Shown here one piece after another: positions 8,548 to 16,645 of a stretch of 64,000 nt of DNA. Positions within the stretch are counted from its first letter, which is position 1. Each line of letters starts with the position of its first letter. Origin of the DNA: AP-15 sp035503615 (lineage in GTDB: Bacteria; Pseudomonadota; Alphaproteobacteria; ATCC43930; CGMCC-115725); the NCBI GenBank assembly GCA_035503615.1, contig DATJTI010000088.1, forward strand, positions 17,689 to 81,688. Reading direction: 5' to 3'. Under the pieces are notes generated by a model. It was not told the DNA's origin, searched no databases, and worked only from the letters and a program-made list of their open reading frames with translations. The translations under genes were made by a program, and so were the position numbers.

Positions 8548-9369
8548 ATGGCCGCCGAAACCAGCGCCGAGACCCTGGTCCGAGCCGAGACCCTGGTCCG
8601 ATATGAATGCCGCGACCAGATCGCGACGCTGACCCTCGATCGTCCGGCGAGGCTCAACGCCTTCAGCGACGAACTGGTGCGTCATCTGGCCGATGCGCTG
8701 CGCCGCTTCGACCTCGATCCCGAGGCGCAGGTCGCGATCCTGTGCGGCGCCGGCCGCGCGTTTTCGAGCGGGGCTGACGTGCATCAGCGCCAGCTGCGGC
8801 GGCGCGAGGAGTTCCTGCAGCACGGCGGACCGCAGGGCTGGGGCGCCAATGCCGCCGATCTCTTGACCCGCTCGGTCAATTGGAAACCGGTGATCGCCGC
8901 CGCGCACGGCTATGCGATGGGACTGGCGCTCGGCATCGTGCTCGAATGCGACCTGATCGTCGCTGCTGCCGGGACCCGGTTCCAGGTGACCGAAACCTCG
9001 CGCGGGCTCGGCGGGTCGAAATACTGGGCCTTGTTGAATTTTCGCGGCGCTGCCGCACTCGCGACCGAGGTTGCGCTGACCGGCCGGTTCTTTACCGCCG
9101 AGGAGGCGTTGGCTGCCGGGATCGTCAGCCGCGTCGCGCCGGTGGGGCAGCATCTCGAAGCGGCGCGCGAGCTTGCCGGCGAAATCGCGAGGAACCCGCC
9201 CTTGTCGGTGCGCGCGACGGTGCGCACCCGGCGCTGGTATCTCGAACAGATCGAGCGCGAGGTAGCGATGCAGACGGCACCCTTGAAACTCTACCTGACC
9301 GAGGATTTTCACGAAGCCGCACTGGCGTTTGCCGAAAAGCGCCGGCCGGGCCCGTTCAAAGGCCGCTGA
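8548..9369 (+). CDS. enoyl-CoA hydratase/isomerase family protein
   Basis: Second crotonase-fold protein (273 residues). The oxyanion-hole segments are AFSSGADVHQR and YAMGLALGIVLECDLIVAA. The region that carries the second catalytic Glu in true hydratases reads FQVTETSRGLGGSKYWALL, which departs from the usual PE-x-x-x-G-x-x-P motif, so isomerase, hydrolase or other crotonase chemistry is possible. ATG at 8548 is preceded by GGGAGAACC. Near the N-terminus an 18-bp perfect tandem duplication (8566-8601) repeats the peptide AETLVR in frame. No partner gene is directly linked; the neighbours are a secreted protein upstream and a DinB-like protein downstream. Confidence 0.85.
   Translation: MAAETSAETLVRAETLVRYECRDQIATLTLDRPARLNAFSDELVRHLADALRRFDLDPEAQVAILCGAGRAFSSGADVHQRQLRRREEFLQHGGPQGWGANAADLLTRSVNWKPVIAAAHGYAMGLALGIVLECDLIVAAAGTRFQVTETSRGLGGSKYWALLNFRGAAALATEVALTGRFFTAEEALAAGIVSRVAPVGQHLEAARELAGEIARNPPLSVRATVRTRRWYLEQIEREVAMQTAPLKLYLTEDFHEAALAFAEKRRPGPFKGR
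8566..8601 (+). repeat. 18-bp perfect in-frame tandem duplication
   Basis: GCCGAGACCCTGGTCCGA occurs twice in direct succession at 8566-8583 and 8584-8601, giving AETLVR-AETLVR at residues 7-18 of the enoyl-CoA hydratase-like protein. Confidence 0.95.
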
Positions 9370-9412
9370 CCGAAGCCAAATTTGCTCCTCGGATGGCGTC
9401 GGCAAACAGTTG

Positions 9413-9430
9413 CTTGATTCTTGAATCAAG
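9413..9430. promoter_or_regulatory. 18-bp palindrome upstream of the DinB-like gene
   Basis: CTTGATTC-TT-GAATCAAG is a perfect 8-bp inverted repeat with a 2-base centre, 61 bases before the DinB-like start. It looks like a dimeric repressor operator. The half sites resemble FNR half sites (TTGAT/ATCAA) but are 6 rather than 4 bases apart, so it is not a canonical FNR/FixK box. Confidence 0.4.
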
Positions 9431-9490
9431 ATTGACGCGACCGATCCGGTGCAGCGAAAACACCGCACGCCATCATTCCGGGGATAACGA

Positions 9491-10003
9491 ATGATCACGC
9501 CCGCTTACGTCTGCACCATGGCCGCGTACAATGCCGAGATGAACCGGCGCCTGTTCGCTGCCGCCTCACGCCTGCCGGATGCTGAGCGACGGGTGCCGCG
9601 CGGTGCCTTCTGGGGCTCGATCCACGGGACCTTGACCCACATCCTGTGGGGCGACCGGCAATGGATGTCGCGCTTCGACAATTGGCCGAAGCCGGCGACC
9701 CCGCTCAAAGAGAGCGCTGCGATGATCGAGGATTTCGCCGAGCTTGCCGCCGCCCGGCACGAGGCGGATCAGCGGATCACCCGCTGGGCGGCGCGGCTCG
9801 ACGAGCCGTGGCTTGACCAGGATCTGGTCTGGTTCAGCGGTGCCGCCAACCGCGAGGTCCGCGCGCCGAAGCGGATTCTCGTCACCCATTTCTTCAACCA
9901 CCAGACGCATCACCGCGGCCAGGCGCACGCAATGCTGACCGCGGCCGGCGAAGACACCGGCGACACCGACCTGTTTCTGCTGATCCCGCAAATCATCGAT
10001 TAG
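9491..10003 (+). CDS. DinB family protein
   Basis: A 170-residue four-helix-bundle protein of the DinB/YfiT-like superfamily, which usually binds one metal through three His residues. Candidates are His in GTLTHILWGDRQW (about residue 50) and the pair in THFFNHQTHHRGQAH (about 137-145), matching the family pattern. Members act as thiol-dependent transferases or are of unknown role; the name comes from the Bacillus damage-inducible gene and does not establish a repair function. ATG at 9491 follows GGGGATAACGA. A palindrome at 9413-9430 may be its operator. It appears monocistronic. Confidence 0.85.
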   Translation: MITPAYVCTMAAYNAEMNRRLFAAASRLPDAERRVPRGAFWGSIHGTLTHILWGDRQWMSRFDNWPKPATPLKESAAMIEDFAELAAARHEADQRITRWAARLDEPWLDQDLVWFSGAANREVRAPKRILVTHFFNHQTHHRGQAHAMLTAAGEDTGDTDLFLLIPQIID

Positions 10004-10076
10004 CCATCGCCGGAAACGACGATCGCCCGCTTACCGCCACGATCGGCGATACGGCGCGGTGACCGGCAGACGGGGA

Positions 10077-10100
10077 TATAATTGCTTGCGGCGTCGCAAG
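10077..10100 (+). promoter_or_regulatory. perfect -10 box with adjoining palindrome upstream of DUF1800 gene
   Basis: TATAAT at 10077-10082 is a perfect -10 hexamer, though no good -35 lies 16-18 bases upstream. Two bases later CTTGCG-GCGT-CGCAAG (10085-10100) forms a 6-bp inverted repeat over the expected transcription start, a place typical for a repressor operator or an initial-transcript hairpin. The DUF1800 start codon is 31 bases further on. Confidence 0.4.
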
Positions 10101-10131
10101 ATGATACCGACAGTCAGAGCTGCTGAGACCA

Positions 10132-11643
10132 ATGTCGAGCCGATCTGCCGGGTTGCTGGGAGCGGTGTGCCTGCTGCTGTTGCTGTTGGCGGTGCGCGCG
10201 AATGCCGCCGATTCGGATCGACAAGTGATCCATGTGCTGAACCGGCTGGCGTTCGGCCCGACCCTCGACGATTTCAATTATGTGAAGGCGATCGGCATCG
10301 AGCGCTATATTGCCGAGCAGCTCGACCCCGCAGCGATCGACGAACCGATCGAGCTGCGCTTTCGTCTCGCGCAGTTGCCCACCCGCGGTCTCGACGCGAG
10401 CGAGCTGCGCCAGCTCTACGGTCCGCTGCGCCCGGTGCTCGGGGTCAAGCCGAGCCTCGATGAGATCCGCGCGCAGGAAATCCGCGCGCGCCGCATCGAG
10501 CGCGATGCCGCGGCGGCGCGTATCTGGAAGGCGGTGCTGAGCCGACGCCAGCTGCAGCAGGTCATGGTCAATTTCTGGTTCAATCACTTCAACATCTTTT
10601 CGGGTAAGGGGCTCGACCGCATCTGGATCGGCAATTATGAGGACCAGGCGATCCGCCCCTACGCGCTCGGCCGGTTCCGCGACCTGCTGTTCGCGGTGGC
10701 CGAGCATCCGGCGATGCTGGTCTATCTCGACAACACCGAAAACGCGGCGCCGGGCAGCCGCGGCGCCCATGGTGCGGCCAGCGGGATCAACGAGAATTTC
10801 GCGCGCGAGGTCATGGAGCTGCACACGCTCGGCGTCAATGGCGGCTACACCCAGGCCGATGTCACGACGCTGGCGCGGATCTTCACCGGCTGGCGGGTCA
10901 ATCCGCCGGATTCGACGCAGTTCCCGGATGTGGCGGCGATCTTCGACGGCCTGCGTCACGATTACACACCAAAGGTGTTTCTCGGGCGGACATTGCCGGC
11001 GGGCGGTCGCGAGCAGGGACTGGAAGCGCTCGACATGCTCGCCGACGCACCGGCCACCGCACATCATATCGCCTTTGAGCTCGCCCAGTATTTTGTCGAG
11101 GATGCGCCGCCGCCGGCGCTGGTCGACCGCCTCGCCGCGCGTTTTCTCGCCACCGGCGGCGATATCCGCCAGGTCCTGGCGACACTGTTCGCCAGCCCCG
11201 AATTCCTCGGCAGCGCCGGGCAGAAATACAAGACGCCCTATGAATATGTGATCTCGGCGGTGCGCGCGGCCGGCGTGCCGGTCAACAATGTGCGCCCGCT
11301 GCTTGCCTGGATGAGCCGGTTAGGCATGCCGCTTTACGGCTGCCAGACCCCGGACGGCTATCAGGACACCGAAGCCGCATGGCTGAGCCCGCAGGCGATG
11401 ATCGAGCGCATCGGCTTTGCCGTGGACTTTGCCCGCGGCTTTGTTCCGGTCAGCGCCGAGCCGGCCGATTTCGAAGCGGGCATGCCGCGGCAGGCGCACC
11501 GGCCGGATCCGGTCGATCCCGCTCGCCTCAAGGCGATTTTCGGCTCGACCCTGTCGCCGGCGACGCGGGCCGTGGTGGCGAGCGCGCCCGCGCGGATGCG
11601 GGCTGTGCTGATCCTCGGCAGCCCCGATTTCATGCGCAGATAG
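10132..11643 (+). CDS. exported DUF1800 domain-containing protein
   Basis: 503 residues with a hydrophobic N-terminal signal (LLGAVCLLLLLLAVRANAA, cleavage near residue 26). The DUF1800 hallmarks are present: an early HVLNRLAFGPT, the central QQVMVNFWFNHFNIF, LDNTENAAPGSRG...GINENFAREVMELHTLGV with GGYTQADV, and the late KYKTPYEYVISAVRA. Biochemical role unknown; the family nearly always sits beside a DUF1501 gene, as here (12 bases apart), and both proteins are exported. The start ATG at 10132 lacks a strong ribosome site but gives a proper signal peptide. Length is typical of the family. Confidence 0.9.
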   Translation: MSSRSAGLLGAVCLLLLLLAVRANAADSDRQVIHVLNRLAFGPTLDDFNYVKAIGIERYIAEQLDPAAIDEPIELRFRLAQLPTRGLDASELRQLYGPLRPVLGVKPSLDEIRAQEIRARRIERDAAAARIWKAVLSRRQLQQVMVNFWFNHFNIFSGKGLDRIWIGNYEDQAIRPYALGRFRDLLFAVAEHPAMLVYLDNTENAAPGSRGAHGAASGINENFAREVMELHTLGVNGGYTQADVTTLARIFTGWRVNPPDSTQFPDVAAIFDGLRHDYTPKVFLGRTLPAGGREQGLEALDMLADAPATAHHIAFELAQYFVEDAPPPALVDRLAARFLATGGDIRQVLATLFASPEFLGSAGQKYKTPYEYVISAVRAAGVPVNNVRPLLAWMSRLGMPLYGCQTPDGYQDTEAAWLSPQAMIERIGFAVDFARGFVPVSAEPADFEAGMPRQAHRPDPVDPARLKAIFGSTLSPATRAVVASAPARMRAVLILGSPDFMRR

Positions 11644-11654
11644 GGGAGGGGTGG

Positions 11655-12896
11655 ATGAGCAAGGGACCGAGCCTGCCGCGGCGCGCGGTGCTACGGGCGT
11701 CGGCCGGGATGGCGCTGCTGCCGCTCGGCCGCGCGGCGTGGGCAGCGACCGCCGCCGGTGGCCCGCAGCGGCTGATCGTGGTGCTGCTGCGCGGTGCCGT
11801 CGATGGGCTCAACGTCGTCGTGCCCTATGCCGAGGAGGCCTATTATGCGGCGCGCCCGACCATCGCCATCGCGCGGCCCGGCACGCCCGGCGGCGTGCTG
11901 GCGCTCGATGCCCGTTTCGGGCTTCACCCGGCGCTCTCGAGCCTGCTGCCGTTGTGGCGGGAGGGAACGCTGGGCTTTATCCACGCCGCCGGCTCGCCCG
12001 ATCCGAACCGGTCGCATTTCGAGGCGCAGCGCTATATCGAGAACGGCACCCCCGGCGACAGCACGACGCCGGACGGGTGGATGAACCGGCTGCTGCAGAC
12101 GCTGCCCGGCCCGCATGATCCAGCCGAGGCGATCAGCCTCGGTCCGACCCTGCCGCGCATTCTCAGCGGGAGCGCACCGGCAACCAACCTCGAACTCGGG
12201 CCCGAAGCGGCACGGCCGTTGCCGATCGACCAGCCGCGGCTCGCGGCGGCGTTCGACCGGCTCTATGCCGGCGACGACGCGCTCGCCCGCGCCTATCGCG
12301 AAGGGCGCCAGGCACGCTCCGAGGTGCTCGCCGATCTCGCGCGCGAAGCGGCTGTGGCCGATGCCGGCGCGCCGCCGCCACGGAGCTTTGCCGCGCGTGC
12401 CGCTCGGCTCGGCCGGCTGATCGGCGGCGACCCGCGGATCCGGCTCGCCTTTATCGCGCTCGGCGGCTGGGACACCCATGTCGCCGAGGGCGGCCATCAG
12501 GGGCAGCTGGCGAACCGGTTGCGCCCGCTCGGCGATGGGCTCGCCGCGTTGGCGGGGGGGCTCGGCACCAGCTGGCGTGATACCGTGATTGTCGTGCTGT
12601 CGGAATTCGGCCGTACCGTGCACGAGAACGGCGATCGCGGCACCGATCACGGCCACGGCAATGTCATCTGGGTCGCCGGCGGTGCGATCAACGGTGGAAG
12701 GGTCTATGGCGAGTGGCCCGGATTGGCGCCGGACCAGCTCTACCAACATCGCGATCTGGCGATCACGACCGATTTTCGCGCGGCCTTGGCGGCGATCCTC
12801 AGCGCGCATCTGCATCTCCGCGACGATCAGCTCGACCGGGTCTTTCCGGATGCACCGCCAGTCGCCGCCGGGCTGACGCGGTTGCTGTCGGCTTGA
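11655..12896 (+). CDS. DUF1501 domain-containing protein with Tat-type signal
   Basis: 413 residues. The N-terminus (LPRRAVLRASAGMALLPLG...AWAA) has a twin-arginine motif before a hydrophobic stretch, pointing to folded export through Tat. DUF1501 proteins are related to the alkaline phosphatase/sulfatase fold; visible conserved pieces are RLIVVLLRGAVDGLNVVVPY, SHFEAQRYIENG, FIALGGWDTHVAEGG and VIVVLSEFGRTVHENGDRGTDHGHGN, which hold the likely metal-binding Asp/His residues. It is co-transcribed with the DUF1800 gene upstream; the ribosome site GGGGAGGGG precedes ATG 11655. Substrate and role of this conserved exported pair are not established. Confidence 0.9.
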   Translation: MSKGPSLPRRAVLRASAGMALLPLGRAAWAATAAGGPQRLIVVLLRGAVDGLNVVVPYAEEAYYAARPTIAIARPGTPGGVLALDARFGLHPALSSLLPLWREGTLGFIHAAGSPDPNRSHFEAQRYIENGTPGDSTTPDGWMNRLLQTLPGPHDPAEAISLGPTLPRILSGSAPATNLELGPEAARPLPIDQPRLAAAFDRLYAGDDALARAYREGRQARSEVLADLAREAAVADAGAPPPRSFAARAARLGRLIGGDPRIRLAFIALGGWDTHVAEGGHQGQLANRLRPLGDGLAALAGGLGTSWRDTVIVVLSEFGRTVHENGDRGTDHGHGNVIWVAGGAINGGRVYGEWPGLAPDQLYQHRDLAITTDFRAALAAILSAHLHLRDDQLDRVFPDAPPVAAGLTRLLSA

Positions 12897-13032
12897 GCGC
12901 CGCGGCGCGTCCGATCGGTTCGATGCTTCATCATTTGTTCACGCAAGCGGCCGACGATGCCGGGGGTCGGGTGCCGGACGCGCTCCGCACCCCCGGATCA
13001 CCCGTCAACGGATGGACGCCAGCGAACCGACA

Positions 13033-13047
13033 TGGCACAGGCAGTGC
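13033..13047 (+). promoter_or_regulatory. candidate sigma-54 (-24/-12) promoter
   Basis: TGGCACAGGCAGTGC keeps the required GG-N10-GC spacing and a perfect TGGCAC -24 element; the -12 element reads GTGC rather than TTGC. It lies 310 bases before the first exopolysaccharide gene. XrtA systems are known to be controlled by sigma-54 with the PrsK/PrsR pair in several species, which makes the match notable, but a single weak match in a high-GC genome can be chance. Confidence 0.25.
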
Positions 13048-13203
13048 GATCGATCAGCGATGGGCCGCAGCGGCAATGCCGATGTCGGGCGGCGTCGCAT
13101 CCGATGGTTCGATCTTGCCGGACCACAACAGTTGCGGCCTCGGTACCTCGCCTTTGCTGTCGCTGTTGTCAGCTGGCAAGGCGAAGCGCCCACGACAACT
13201 TTA

Positions 13204-13232
13204 TTGCGTGTGGGCCGGCTTGGTGCTATAGC
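13204..13232 (+). promoter_or_regulatory. candidate sigma-70 promoter
   Basis: TTGCGT (13204-13209) and TATAGC (13227-13232) are 17 bases apart, about 125 bases before the export lipoprotein start. Both hexamers are only partial matches. Confidence 0.25.
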
Positions 13233-13356
13233 CGGGCCGCAGGTGGAAGTACCTTGTGCAGACGCGCGGGCAGCCGCGCGCGCGGCGTTGGGCGGCGCAC
13301 GGGCGCCTGGTGTCCATACCTCTCCCGGATCGGGAACGGTACAGAGGAGCGCAGGG

Positions 13357-13971
13357 GTGCATCGCACGTTGCTTCGCGCGGCAGGAACGCTTGTCGTCTT
13401 GGTCATTGCCGGATGTCACAGCGCGCCGCCGTTGCCCCCGGCGCCACCGGCCTCGTCACTGCCGTCGAGCGAGTACATCATCGGCCCCGGCGACAAGCTG
13501 GACATCTTCGTGTGGCGCAACCCGGAGCTGTCGGTCAATGTCGAGGTGCGGCCGGACGGGCGCGTGTCGATCCCGCTGGTCAACGACGTGGTGGCGATCG
13601 GCAAGACCCCGACCCAGCTCGGCGACGAACTCGAACAGCAGCTGGCGAAATACATCAAGGAGCCGGTGGTCACGGTCATCGCCGAAGGGTTTGTCGGTCC
13701 GTTCAGCGAGCAGGTGCGGGTCATCGGCGAGGCGGCCCAGCCACGCGCATTGCCTTATCGGACCGACATGACCGTGCTCGACGCGATGATCGAGGTCGGT
13801 GGCCTGACCCGCTATGCGGCCGGGAACGATGCGGTGATCGTGCGCACCCACGACGGCCGACAGACGACGTATTCGGTGCATCTCGACGATCTGATCAATG
13901 ATGGCGACGTGTCGGCGAACGTCGCGCTGCAGCCTGGTGACATCCTGATCATTCCGCAACGCCTGTTCTGA
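13357..13971 (+). CDS. Wza-family polysaccharide export lipoprotein (XrtA system)
   Basis: A 204-residue outer-membrane export lipoprotein. The signal peptide ends in a lipobox (VLVIAGC, Cys near residue 20), followed by a Pro-rich linker, a Poly_export domain (YIIGPGDKLDIFVWRNPELSVNVEVRPDGRVSIPLV split over about residues 38-70) and a SLBB-like repeat (VRVIGEAAQPRALPYR...GGLTRYAAGNDAVI). The GTG at 13357 is chosen because it gives the lipoprotein signal and has AGAGGAG 7 bases upstream. Length fits the short XrtA/PEP-CTERM-associated exporters rather than full-size Wza (about 360-380). It opens the exopolysaccharide operon and is followed by the chain-length determinant. Confidence 0.88.
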   Translation: MHRTLLRAAGTLVVLVIAGCHSAPPLPPAPPASSLPSSEYIIGPGDKLDIFVWRNPELSVNVEVRPDGRVSIPLVNDVVAIGKTPTQLGDELEQQLAKYIKEPVVTVIAEGFVGPFSEQVRVIGEAAQPRALPYRTDMTVLDAMIEVGGLTRYAAGNDAVIVRTHDGRQTTYSVHLDDLINDGDVSANVALQPGDILIIPQRLF

Positions 13972-14077
13972 GGATGCCGGTGCACCGCGGCCGGCGCGGA
14001 GTTCGGGAATTGGTGCGGTCGGATCGGGCTGTCGCGCCGGCAGCCGCGGCGCCTGACCGCTATGAGTGGAGCCGTCG

Positions 14078-15646
14078 ATGAACTCGCTTTGGACGCAGGC
14101 CCTGCCGATCCTGCAAGCGATGTGGCGACAGCGCTGGCTGGGGGTCGGTATCGCGTGGCTGGTGTGCACGGTTGGCTGGATCGCGATCGCGTTCATTCCG
14201 ACCGAATACGAATCCTCGGCCCGCGTCTACCTGAACGCCGATCCGGTACTGACCCCGCTGCTGCAAGGGCTGGCCGCGAACACCGATCCGGCGCGTCATC
14301 TCGATTTCATGGAGCGCACGCTGCTCAGCCGGCCCAATCTCGAACAGCTGGTGCGGCTGACCAACCTCGACGCCGGGGTCACCACACCGGCGCAGAAGGA
14401 GGCGCTGTTCGCGCAACTGGCCGGCAACATCGAGATCCGGCCGATCACCGAAAATCTGATGACGATTTCCTACCGCAGCCGCGATCCGCAGATCGCCAGG
14501 AATGTCGTCCAGTCGCTGCTGACGATTTTCGCCGACAAGACCTCGGGCAGCAGCCGCAGCGAGATGGACAGCGCCCAGCGCTTTCTCGACGAGGAGATCG
14601 CCTCCTATCGCGATCAGCTGCGCGCGGCGGAGCGGCGGCGGGGCAATCTGGCCCGACAATACCCGGACATCGTCTCGGACAGCCTGCCGGGCTCCGGCTC
14701 GGCCTCGGTCGGTCAGAGCAACGGGCTCGATCAGGCTCGCGCCGCGGTGGCCCAGGCCAGAGATGCACTTGCCGATGCGGTGACCAGGCGCGACTCGCTG
14801 AAAGCGGCGCTCGCCTCGGTGCCACCGATTCTCGATGTCGATCGCCCGCCGCAGGTCGTGATCGCCGGTGCTGCGGTGAACTCCGACCAGGCGCGCCTCG
14901 AAGAACTACGCCGCAATCTCGACACGCTTCGGCTCAAATATACCGATCAGTATCCCGATGTGATCGCGACAAGGCAGGAGATCGCCCAGCTGGAAAGCGA
15001 AATGAAACGGACCGGGCCAAGCGGGGCCGTCAGCGACAAGACCCAGATCCCCAACACCGTCTATGACCGGCTCAAGGTCGAGCTGGTCGATGCGGACGGT
15101 ACGGTTGCTACGGCGCGGCGGCATCTGCGCGAGGCCGAGGCCTATCAGGCGCAGATCGAGAAGATCGTGCAATCCGCTCCCGGCATCCTCGAACGGGTGC
15201 GGGACATGGATCGCGATTACGATGTGCTGAAGAACAACTACCAGCAGCTCGTGGCGCGGCGCGAGGCGGCGAGTATCGCTGACGCCGCCGACACCAAGAC
15301 CGAAAAGATCCAGTTCCGCATCGTCGACCCGCCGCGCGTGCCGCTGGTTCCGGTGGCGCCGCACCGGCCGTTCCTGGTGTCGGTGGTGCTGCTGCTCGGG
15401 GTCGGCGCCGGCTTTGCCGCACCGTTGGCGATGACCCAGCTCGACCGCTCGTTCGCGACGGTGGGCCAGTTGCGCAATCTCGGCATTCCCATTCTCGGCA
15501 GCGTCAGCCGGTTGACGCTCGGCGCCGCGCGACGACAAGCGGCGATGCAGCTGGCCGGGGTCTGCGCCAGCGCCGCGGTGCTGATCGCGGTTTACGGAAC
15601 CTTGCTGGCGCTCAGTTACGGCCTCCACTCGGTGAGCGTTTCCTGA
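14078..15646 (+). CDS. XrtA-type polysaccharide chain length determinant (Wzz/GumC family)
   Basis: 522-residue inner-membrane co-polymerase that sets polysaccharide chain length with the downstream kinase. An N-terminal transmembrane helix (about residues 20-45) follows a short cytoplasmic segment; a Wzz region (PTEYESSARVYLNADP) comes next, then a long periplasmic coiled-coil part (heptad-rich between roughly 160 and 400). A conserved VDPPRVPLVPVAPHRPFLVS segment leads into the second membrane helix, and a further hydrophobic stretch lies near the C-terminus. ATG at 14078 has GGAG upstream; a GTG at 14066 is a possible alternative. The stop codon is inside a 16-bp triple repeat that links it to the kinase gene. 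Confidence 0.88.
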   Translation: MNSLWTQALPILQAMWRQRWLGVGIAWLVCTVGWIAIAFIPTEYESSARVYLNADPVLTPLLQGLAANTDPARHLDFMERTLLSRPNLEQLVRLTNLDAGVTTPAQKEALFAQLAGNIEIRPITENLMTISYRSRDPQIARNVVQSLLTIFADKTSGSSRSEMDSAQRFLDEEIASYRDQLRAAERRRGNLARQYPDIVSDSLPGSGSASVGQSNGLDQARAAVAQARDALADAVTRRDSLKAALASVPPILDVDRPPQVVIAGAAVNSDQARLEELRRNLDTLRLKYTDQYPDVIATRQEIAQLESEMKRTGPSGAVSDKTQIPNTVYDRLKVELVDADGTVATARRHLREAEAYQAQIEKIVQSAPGILERVRDMDRDYDVLKNNYQQLVARREAASIADAADTKTEKIQFRIVDPPRVPLVPVAPHRPFLVSVVLLLGVGAGFAAPLAMTQLDRSFATVGQLRNLGIPILGSVSRLTLGAARRQAAMQLAGVCASAAVLIAVYGTLLALSYGLHSVSVS

Positions 15647-15680
15647 CATGAGCGTTTCCTGACATGAGCGCTTCCTGACA
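15633..15680 (+). repeat. 16-bp tandem repeat (3 copies) forming mini-ORFs between two operon genes
   Basis: TGAGCGTTTCCTGACA occurs at 15633-15648 and 15649-15664 and, with one change, at 15665-15680. Each unit after the first creates an ATG-AGC-GTT/GCT-TCC-TGA mini-frame (Met-Ser-Val/Ala-Ser-stop) that copies the last codons of the chain-length gene, and the last A begins the kinase ATG. The repeats spread the stop-start junction by 32 bases. Confidence 0.95.
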
Positions 15681-16645
15681 TGGCTGAATCGATTGGGCTG
15701 ATCGAACGGGCGGCGGCGCTGCTGCGGCAGCGCGATGCGGTTGCCCCAAGCCCGGTGCCGACCGATCCGCCGGCGGCGGAGACGGCCGCAGCCCCGGCGG
15801 CCGAGCGAAGAGCGGCGATGCCATCGGCCGATCGGCCGGCGCCCGCGGTGGGCGGGGTGTCGACGACCCGCCCGGAGCTGATCCTCGATCGCGGCCGGCT
15901 GGCCGGCTACGGGGTCGCCGTTCCATCGTCGGAGCGGTCGCGAACCGTCGAGGAATTCCGGCTGGTCAAGCGCAATCTGATGGCCGAATGGGCCACGGGC
16001 AAGGACGGCGAGGACCGCCGTGAAAGCCGGCTGATCATGGTGACGAGCGCCCGCCCGGGCGAGGGCAAGACCTTTGTCTCGCTCAATCTCGCGCTGGCGT
16101 TCGCCTCGGAACGGGATGTCAAGGCCCTGCTGGTCGATGTCGATACCCACCACTCGACACTATGCTCGATCCTCGGGATCCCGGGCGAGGCGGGGATCGT
16201 CGATCTGGTCGCCGGTGATCTCGACCTGTCCGACGTCCTGGTGCGCACGGACAACCCGAACCTGCTGCTGCTGCCGTCCGGACGCGGTGGGCCGCATGTG
16301 CCGGAGCTGCTTTCGAGCAACCGGATGAGCGCGCTGATGACCGAGCTGACCCGGCGCTTTCCGGATCGTTTCATCATTCTCGACACCCCGCCCTGCATGG
16401 CGAGCAGCGATGCGGCGACGCTGGCTCCGCTGGTCGGCCAGATCGTGTTTGTTGTCGAAGCGTATCGGACCCAGCAGGACGAGATCGAAGCCGGTCTCGG
16501 CATGCTCAGCGCGTGCCCGCGCATCAGCCTGCTGCTGAACAAGGGCGAGCTGTCGAGCACCTATTTCGGCTCCTACGGCTACGGCTATCACTACCCCGGT
16601 GGCGAGGGCGATGAGCTGCGCTCGGATGCACCGGCGCGGACCTGA
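15680..16645 (+). CDS. CpsD/CapB-family tyrosine-protein kinase (XrtA system)
   Basis: 321-residue cytoplasmic BY-kinase that works with the chain-length protein to control polymerisation. A Pro/Ala-rich N-terminal linker covers about residues 20-70. Walker A is TSARPGEGKT (122-131), Walker A' is LLVDVDTHH, and Walker B is FIILDTPP. The C-terminus has a tyrosine cluster (YFGSYGYGYHY) for autophosphorylation. No membrane helix is present, so it follows the split two-gene arrangement of many bacteria. The start ATG at 15680 overlaps the last repeat unit. Its 3' end overlaps the next gene's chosen start by 20 bases, suggesting coupled translation. Confidence 0.9.
   Translation: MAESIGLIERAAALLRQRDAVAPSPVPTDPPAAETAAAPAAERRAAMPSADRPAPAVGGVSTTRPELILDRGRLAGYGVAVPSSERSRTVEEFRLVKRNLMAEWATGKDGEDRRESRLIMVTSARPGEGKTFVSLNLALAFASERDVKALLVDVDTHHSTLCSILGIPGEAGIVDLVAGDLDLSDVLVRTDNPNLLLLPSGRGGPHVPELLSSNRMSALMTELTRRFPDRFIILDTPPCMASSDAATLAPLVGQIVFVVEAYRTQQDEIEAGLGMLSACPRISLLLNKGELSSTYFGSYGYGYHYPGGEGDELRSDAPART

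Larger units (their letters stand above)
12897..13356. other. 460-base leader region before the exopolysaccharide locus
   Basis: No gene recognised. One long frame spans it in phase with the export lipoprotein, but it lacks protein-like character and would place the lipoprotein signal 115 residues inside the protein. The region holds candidate sigma-54 and sigma-70 promoter elements listed separately. Confidence 0.5.

Noticed and set aside
9413..9430. FNR/FixK or LexA box upstream of the DinB-like gene
   Set aside because: Half-site spacing is 6 rather than 4 for FNR, and the LexA direct repeat is absent.
13012..13356. N-terminal extension of the export lipoprotein from 13012
   Set aside because: It would bury the lipobox signal 115 residues inside the protein; GTG 13357 has a good ribosome site.
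12897..13356. Riboswitch or small RNA in the leader of the polysaccharide operon
   Set aside because: No conserved riboswitch core or clear stem-rich element was recognised by eye.
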